Shown here piece by piece: positions 59,484 to 64,000 of a stretch of 64,000 bases of DNA. The stretch covers positions 372,001-436,000 of the forward strand of contig JADJWY010000008.1 in NCBI GenBank assembly GCA_016716085.1, given 5' to 3'. A model generated the notes under the pieces. That model had not been told where the DNA came from and did no database searches. It saw nothing but the letters and a program-made list of their open reading frames with translations. The DNA comes from Hahellaceae bacterium (lineage in GTDB: Bacteria; Pseudomonadota; Gammaproteobacteria; Pseudomonadales; Oleiphilaceae). A program made the translations under genes and the position numbers. Every line of letters starts with the position of its first letter. Position 1 is the first letter of the stretch.

Positions 59484-61742
59484 CTAAAATTCCACGATTA
59501 ACCCGGCATAGACATGATGGTCATCGTCCATGCGATAGTCCCGAAAGATCAGCGGGTCGTTTTCGAAAAGATATTCACCTTTCAGCATCACGGAGATCCG
59601 ATAGTCCCGCCAGTGATAAGTGTAGTTCAAAATCAAATCACCCCGTTCAAAGGTGTTGCCGGAACGATTGTCCGCATAGTAATACACCAGGCCAGTACTC
59701 AGGCCCCGGCCGAAAAAATGTTGCCAGGCGCCACTTCCGCTGTGGCGCGCATTCAGACGCGACTCGATTTCAAACAGGCGTTCCGGCGTAATGGCTGTAG
59801 CAAGGCGATTATAGGTTTGAGTGCCGGTGTACTTTTCGTCCTGGTCCAGATAGGCATAGGTGAGTCTGAATCGGTCCTGCGGCAGCGGATTCCATGAGGT
59901 CTCCAGTTCGCCCCCCGTCTGGGTCAGCGCAAGATTGTTTTCGGGCGCGAAGGTATACAGCTGGAGTGGGCCTCCGATCAGATTCCATAAATTATCCCGG
60001 AATACCTTGATGTCCGTTTCGAGCCCATACTCGGGTAGATTGACGTAATAACCGACTTCCCGAGAGACGATTTTTTCATTATCGAGTCCTCCCGGGCTGC
60101 GCGTTGTAAACGTACGCGCCTCGGTAACATCGTTAGGCAGTGGCGGTGAAAGGTTTTTGGCCAGATAGCTCCATTGGGCAGATTGCTCGAAGGTATCAGG
60201 CGTTCGGATAGCATGGGACAGAACCAAACGCAGGGCCTGGTTTTCAGCCAGTTTATAGTTCAGGGCGATACGCGGCGAAAAGTAATCCCCATTGTCCTCA
60301 TCCCATTCCATCATGCCCCCCAGATTGATCAGCCAGTCATCGAGGGGGCGGTATTCAGCATTAAAGAAAAGGCGACCAAGCACGTTTTCACCCTGACCCT
60401 GAAAATAGGTGTCAGACTCAAAGCGGTCATGTCGAAGACTGGCACCACTGACGATACGAAGCCGATCAGTGACGCGCAGGGTATCCTGAAGCTCAAGGTC
60501 CCAGCGGCATTCACGAATCGAGTTATTGATTTCCCCGCAGACCAGGTTGGAGCTTCCTCCCAGTATCTCCCCCACGAGGGTCAGGAAAATCTGATCGTCT
60601 TCCGGGCTACCCAAACCGGCACTGCCGTCCTGGACGGCGCTGTAGAGCTCGGTCAATTCCGCGAGAGGGTCTGCACCGAGCAGCCTGGCGAAAACAGCGG
60701 AGGCGTAGCCAGGGTTGCGCTGTGTCAGCTGATTAAGGGTAGGACTGAAAAAGAGTTCTGGTGCGCAGCCCGTCCAGACCTGATCACGATCACGTTGCTG
60801 ATAATAGGCCTGAACGTGAAAAAAATGGCTGTCATTGATGTCGTGTTGCCATCTGAACTCCCCAAACGCATCCGTCTGCTCCTGATTGGGTGCCGTTCCC
60901 CCTTCTGCATCATTGGGGTCAAGCCTAATTTCATGAGAGCCGTTCAGAAAGCCCGCCTGCAGGCTGAGCTGATCCGGACCATAGGATGATGTGGCCACGC
61001 TGAGGTTAGCGCCGTCAAGATCATAGCTGTCCCGGAAGGCGGTGTCATTGGCGAGCCGGTCAAAGCCAGAGTCCTTTTTTCCTTGCCCGGAAATTCGCCA
61101 GTGAACGCCTTGCGTGATGTCACCATGGTGCAGATAATAGCGCTGGTAGGCATTACTGCCTTCAAAAAAGCGAGCGGACGATCCGGCAGTATCTTCCGGG
61201 TGACGCGTAATAATGTTAACCGTGGCGAGGAAGCTGTTCGCACCATAGCTTGCTGCGTTAGGCCCGCGGGTCACTTCGATACGCTCGATTTCCTCCAGCG
61301 GGACGGGAAGGTTGAGCCAGTCCACGCTGGCAAGGTTGGGCGCGTATTGGGCGCGGCCATCGATCAGGACCTGCAGGCGTCGCTGCTCATCGGCTTTGGT
61401 GCCATGATAGCTCAGCACCGGGAAGTTAGAGCCAGAGGCCCCGACAGTCATGCCGGGTACAAGTCTGAAAACATCATGCAGCGATTTGACGCCCAGCTGG
61501 AGTATCAGATCGCCTGGAATCACCGTCACCGCAGCGGGCACATCCGTGCGGGGCTGTTTGAGTCGGGCAGCAGTAAGGACAACCGGAAGATCGGAAGGTT
61601 TGGCCTCCATCAACAGTGGGGCGTCCTCATCAATCAATACCTGATCAACGCTATCCTGACTTTCGTCCGCAGCCGCCGTCATTGATATGCTGGCCAGCAA
61701 CAAAATCCTGAATGCGAAAGGTGGCGCGAAGAATGACGTCAT
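59484..61742 (-). CDS. TonB-dependent outer-membrane receptor
   Basis: This is a 752-residue protein with signal peptide (FRILLLASISMTAAADESQ). The plug domain has LPVVLTAARLKQPRTDVPAA, LHDVFRLVPGMTVG and IERIEVTRGPNAASYGANSF. The long beta-barrel ends with a terminal aromatic strand HHVYAGLIVEF. The plug near the N-terminus contains no N-terminal signalling (STN) domain. It imports or senses an unknown ligand at the outer membrane. It is the first gene of a three-gene operon with the binding protein and hybrid kinase. Siderophore-like, vitamin or glycan ligands cannot be told apart from the sequence. Confidence 0.93.
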   Translation of the reverse strand: MTSFFAPPFAFRILLLASISMTAAADESQDSVDQVLIDEDAPLLMEAKPSDLPVVLTAARLKQPRTDVPAAVTVIPGDLILQLGVKSLHDVFRLVPGMTVGASGSNFPVLSYHGTKADEQRRLQVLIDGRAQYAPNLASVDWLNLPVPLEEIERIEVTRGPNAASYGANSFLATVNIITRHPEDTAGSSARFFEGSNAYQRYYLHHGDITQGVHWRISGQGKKDSGFDRLANDTAFRDSYDLDGANLSVATSSYGPDQLSLQAGFLNGSHEIRLDPNDAEGGTAPNQEQTDAFGEFRWQHDINDSHFFHVQAYYQQRDRDQVWTGCAPELFFSPTLNQLTQRNPGYASAVFARLLGADPLAELTELYSAVQDGSAGLGSPEDDQIFLTLVGEILGGSSNLVCGEINNSIRECRWDLELQDTLRVTDRLRIVSGASLRHDRFESDTYFQGQGENVLGRLFFNAEYRPLDDWLINLGGMMEWDEDNGDYFSPRIALNYKLAENQALRLVLSHAIRTPDTFEQSAQWSYLAKNLSPPLPNDVTEARTFTTRSPGGLDNEKIVSREVGYYVNLPEYGLETDIKVFRDNLWNLIGGPLQLYTFAPENNLALTQTGGELETSWNPLPQDRFRLTYAYLDQDEKYTGTQTYNRLATAITPERLFEIESRLNARHSGSGAWQHFFGRGLSTGLVYYYADNRSGNTFERGDLILNYTYHWRDYRISVMLKGEYLFENDPLIFRDYRMDDDHHVYAGLIVEF

Positions 61743-61795
61743 CGAAGATAATACGGACCGTTTTCATTATTTTGATTAATGCTATAGGGAGATGC

Positions 61796-62647
61796 GTGAA
61801 AAATCGACCACTTGAATCGAAAAAACGCCATGGAGGCTATATCTTAGTCTTATGGCCGCTGTTGGGGCTATTCGCAGGCCTGTTTTATGGCCTACCTGCG
61901 AATGCCTGGAGTCAGGATCCCCATCGCCTGATTTGCGAAATAGCCTGGCTTGAACTGGCGCCACCACAGCGTAAGCAACTGGCTGAGCGTGTCAAAGCCA
62001 GCGGCCATTCACGATTTAACGATAGCTGTGTCTGGGCAGACAAAGTGCGCCAGGTTCCGAGGTATCGCTTTTCGGGGCCCCTTCACTATATGAATGTGCC
62101 ACGGGGCAATGCTCGGTTGGGCGCATCGGCCGAGTGTGATGACTGCATTCTGGAGGCCTTACGGGAAATGCGTAAAATTGCGGTGGGGACGCCCTCGAAA
62201 CGCTATCAAACGACGCAGGCTGAAGCCTTGCTGATGCTGGCACATCTGCTTGGTGATCTGCACCAGCCACTGCATGTCGGATTTGCTGACGATAAGGGAG
62301 GCAATGCCATTAACCTGAGCGTCAACGGAAAGCCCTGGTCGCTTCATGGGCTGTGGGACAATGCACTACCGCGCAGGGTGACCGGGCGAAACTGGCAGGT
62401 CACGGCACGGCGGTGGCAGGCAGAAATTACCGATGAACAACGGCAACACTGGTCGGCGGGTAATGAAACACGCTGGGCGGAAGAGTCCTTCCAGCTCACG
62501 CGTGAAATCTACACCCGTTTGCCCGAAAACGGGCGGGTCGATGATAGTTGGTTGAACCAATACAACGACCCGGTGCGAGAGCAATTGCTGAAGGCGGCCG
62601 TACGACTGGGTGTCGAGCTCAAGGCACTATTGGGTCACGGGCAGTAG
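61796..62647 (+). CDS. S1/P1-type zinc nuclease, exported
   Basis: This is a 283-residue protein from GTG 61796, where AGGGAG lies 4 bases upstream; an ATG 28 codons earlier would overlap the TonB receptor gene. A signal peptide (VLWPLLGLFAGLFYGLPANA) ends just before Trp, which becomes the mature N-terminal zinc ligand of the S1/P1 family (WSQDPHRLICEIAW). Other ligands fit HLLGDLHQPLHVG and LHGLWDNAL. It degrades single-stranded nucleic acid in the periplasm or outside the cell, a possible source of phosphate. It converges with ferrochelatase, overlapping by 29 bp. Confidence 0.9.
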   Translation: MKNRPLESKKRHGGYILVLWPLLGLFAGLFYGLPANAWSQDPHRLICEIAWLELAPPQRKQLAERVKASGHSRFNDSCVWADKVRQVPRYRFSGPLHYMNVPRGNARLGASAECDDCILEALREMRKIAVGTPSKRYQTTQAEALLMLAHLLGDLHQPLHVGFADDKGGNAINLSVNGKPWSLHGLWDNALPRRVTGRNWQVTARRWQAEITDEQRQHWSAGNETRWAEESFQLTREIYTRLPENGRVDDSWLNQYNDPVREQLLKAAVRLGVELKALLGHGQ

Positions 62648-63719
62648 ACCTCATGGCATCAAATTGTTCTGCACTGGCCTGTCGCAAGGTATCCCAGCCT
62701 GTCAGGTTGCGCCGAATCAACGCGTCGAGCGCCCGGATATGCGCGCTCTCCGTGTTCAGGGCGGGAATGTAGACAAAGCGTTTACCGCCCGCCTCCAGGA
62801 AGATTTCCCGATTTTCATCATCGATCTCTTCCAATGTCTCCAGGCAGTCTGCCGCGAATCCCGGGCAGAATACACTGACCGCCTCGACCTGTTTGCCGAG
62901 GTTTTTCAGCGTTTCATCGGTATAGGGTTGCAGCCAGGGCTCCCGCCCAAAGCGGGACTGAAAGGTGGTTTTCCAGGTGCCCTCTGGAAGAGCAAGCTTT
63001 TCCGCAATCAACCGCGAGGTTTTGTGGCATTCACAGAAATAGGGGTCTCCGGCTTTGAAATAGCGTTCCGGAATACCGTGATAAGAAAACAGGAGCGTGT
63101 CAGGCTTACCATCATGCTTAAAGCTCTCCCGGATGCGGTCGGCACAGGCGTCAATGTAGTCGGGATGATCGTGGTAGTGTGTCAGAAAACGTAACTCCGG
63201 GAGCCGACGGAATTTTTTCAGCACATCAACAACACGATCGAAGACGCTGGCCGTGGTCGTAGCGGAATATTGCGGATAGAGTGGCACGATCAACAGGCGA
63301 CTGACACCGTCTTCCAGCATGCGCGTAATCACGTGTTCAATTGAGGGGTTGCCGTAACGCATGGCGTATTCGACCACCAGCTCAGGGCTATTCGGGCCGA
63401 GAGGATTGGCTTTGACTAATTTGCCCAGGGCACGGGTCTGATCGGCCGTGATTTGCGTCAGTGGCGAGCCGTGTTCCTGCCAGATGGAGGCGTATTTTCG
63501 GGCGCTACGGGCGGGCCGGAAGCGCAAAATGATGCCATGGAGAACCAGCCACCAAAGCAGCCTGGGCACTTCTACAATGCGGGGGTCCCAGAGAAATTCA
63601 GCCAGGTAACGTCTGACGGATGCCGTGTCGGGGTTGTCGGGAGAGCCCAGATTGATGAGCAGGACGCCATTTTTTTCCGGGGTGCTATGCGAGTAGGATG
63701 TTTGGCCGGTATATTGCAT
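62619..63719 (-). CDS. hemH: Ferrochelatase
   Basis: This 366-residue enzyme inserts Fe(II) into protoporphyrin IX, the last step of haem synthesis. Features are GVLLINLGSPDNPDTASV at the N-terminus, LLFSYHGIPERYFKAGDPYF with the metal-binding His, and FCPGFAADCLETLEEI with the conserved Glu. The length matches proteobacterial HemH. It ends inside the convergent S1/P1 nuclease gene. It is divergent from the family 15 enzyme with 88 bp between their starts. Confidence 0.97.
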   Translation of the reverse strand: MQYTGQTSYSHSTPEKNGVLLINLGSPDNPDTASVRRYLAEFLWDPRIVEVPRLLWWLVLHGIILRFRPARSARKYASIWQEHGSPLTQITADQTRALGKLVKANPLGPNSPELVVEYAMRYGNPSIEHVITRMLEDGVSRLLIVPLYPQYSATTTASVFDRVVDVLKKFRRLPELRFLTHYHDHPDYIDACADRIRESFKHDGKPDTLLFSYHGIPERYFKAGDPYFCECHKTSRLIAEKLALPEGTWKTTFQSRFGREPWLQPYTDETLKNLGKQVEAVSVFCPGFAADCLETLEEIDDENREIFLEAGGKRFVYIPALNTESAHIRALDALIRRNLTGWDTLRQASAEQFDAMRSTARDPIVP

Positions 63720-63807
63720 TGAAGATCGTTGGATTGCCTCTCAGCTGAAGATAAGTCGATTCCTATCTTACGTTGCCAATTTAACTTTTGTCTAAAAGGA
63801 ATTCTCC

Positions 63808-64000
63808 ATGCAGGCCAAAAGCTCCCTGGATATGCTTTATCAGCAGGTACAGGAGATTATTCTTTCGCGTCAGCATCCCGTGACAGGGCTGCTCCCTGCC
63901 AGCACAGCAAATACGGTTCATGGTAACTACCAGGATGCGTGGGTCCGCGATAATGTTTACTCCATTGTCTGTGCCTGGGCGGTGGCGCTGGCCTGTCGGC
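63808..64000 (+). CDS. Glycoside hydrolase family 15/phosphorylase-kinase-like protein (5' part only)
   Basis: The first 64 codons are visible; the gene continues past the right edge. An AAAAGGA lies 7 bases before ATG 63808. The sequence RQHPVTGLLPASTANTVHGN, followed by YQDAWVRDNVYS, is typical of GH15 glucoamylase-like and phosphorylase-b-kinase regulatory-type proteins. The Arg-Asp pair of WVRDN is part of the substrate pocket. It would act on alpha-glucans, possibly in the cytoplasm as there is no signal peptide. The exact activity cannot be told from this part. Confidence 0.8.
   Translation, partial: MQAKSSLDMLYQQVQEIILSRQHPVTGLLPASTANTVHGNYQDAWVRDNVYSIVCAWAVALACR

Noticed and set aside
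61733..61742. ATGACGTCAT palindrome at the TonB receptor start
   Set aside because: Ten bases at a start codon are likely to be chance, and no second copy lies nearby.
1..64000. CRISPR array, tRNA, rRNA and prophage genes
   Set aside because: No regularly spaced repeats, cloverleaf-like segments, rRNA stretches or phage structural genes were noticed, though a covariance-model search was not possible.

Overview
The window looks like the chromosome of a marine-type Gammaproteobacterium of the Oceanospirillales/Pseudomonadales kind. The basis is gene content: a complete liu operon led by a MerR-type LiuR, a slyX gene, an acetoacetyl-CoA reductase of the polyhydroxybutyrate pathway, a type II secretion operon, LapG, several chemoreceptors and c-di-GMP proteins. 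No rRNA, tRNA, CRISPR array, prophage or intact insertion sequence was seen. The species cannot be named from the sequence alone.

Layout. 1-0.6 kb: 5' part of a family 2 glycosyltransferase. 0.87-9.9 kb: one leftward operon liuR-liuA-liuB-liuC-liuD-liuE-aacS for leucine/isovalerate catabolism, with 4-bp stop/start overlaps and a palindromic LiuR-type operator in the promoter. 10.0-11.3 kb: two co-directional genes of unknown function, then an unusual signal peptidase I. 12.1-16.9 kb: a leftward accessory island of toxin-antitoxin-like genes (Rpn/DUF4351 remnant, HigB toxin wrecked by a frameshifting deletion beside an intact XRE antitoxin, HTH/PIN pair, Fic protein, DUF1778/GNAT pair). 17-25.7 kb: metabolic and housekeeping genes (succinate-semialdehyde dehydrogenase, a thioesterase plus condensation-fold acyltransferase pair, a minimal chemoreceptor, slyX, phaB, and a DUF3482 GTPase/DUF2868 membrane pair). 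25.8-32.3 kb: a decayed stretch with a 5'-deleted lipase, a divergent lipase chaperone, two repeated tail fragments, a truncated binding protein, a lipoprotein and two intact periplasmic binding proteins. 32.4-41.6 kb: a poly-HAMP chemoreceptor, two ABC exporters, glycogen phosphorylase and LapG. 41.7-50.6 kb: type II secretion genes, gspC facing left and gspEFGHIJKLM facing right; gspD is not in the window. 50.7-56.7 kb: acetyltransferase, response regulator with an unrecognised output region, two convergent paralogous methyltransferases, an unknown gene and a 7TMR-DISM diguanylate cyclase. 56.7-61.7 kb: a leftward operon of TonB-dependent receptor, periplasmic binding protein and hybrid histidine kinase. 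61.8-64 kb: S1/P1-type nuclease, ferrochelatase and the start of a family 15 glycoside hydrolase.

How parts may connect. The liu operon produces acetoacetate, AacS activates it to acetoacetyl-CoA, and PhaB can reduce that to 3-hydroxybutyryl-CoA, so leucine carbon could feed polyhydroxybutyrate. Lipase, chaperone and type II secretion are a classical export trio, but here the lipase has lost its signal peptide. Glycogen phosphorylase and the family 15 enzyme both act on alpha-glucans. The TonB receptor/binding protein/hybrid kinase operon meets a diguanylate cyclase tail to tail, which suggests an outer-membrane-to-c-di-GMP signalling locus. These links are inferences from gene content and order.
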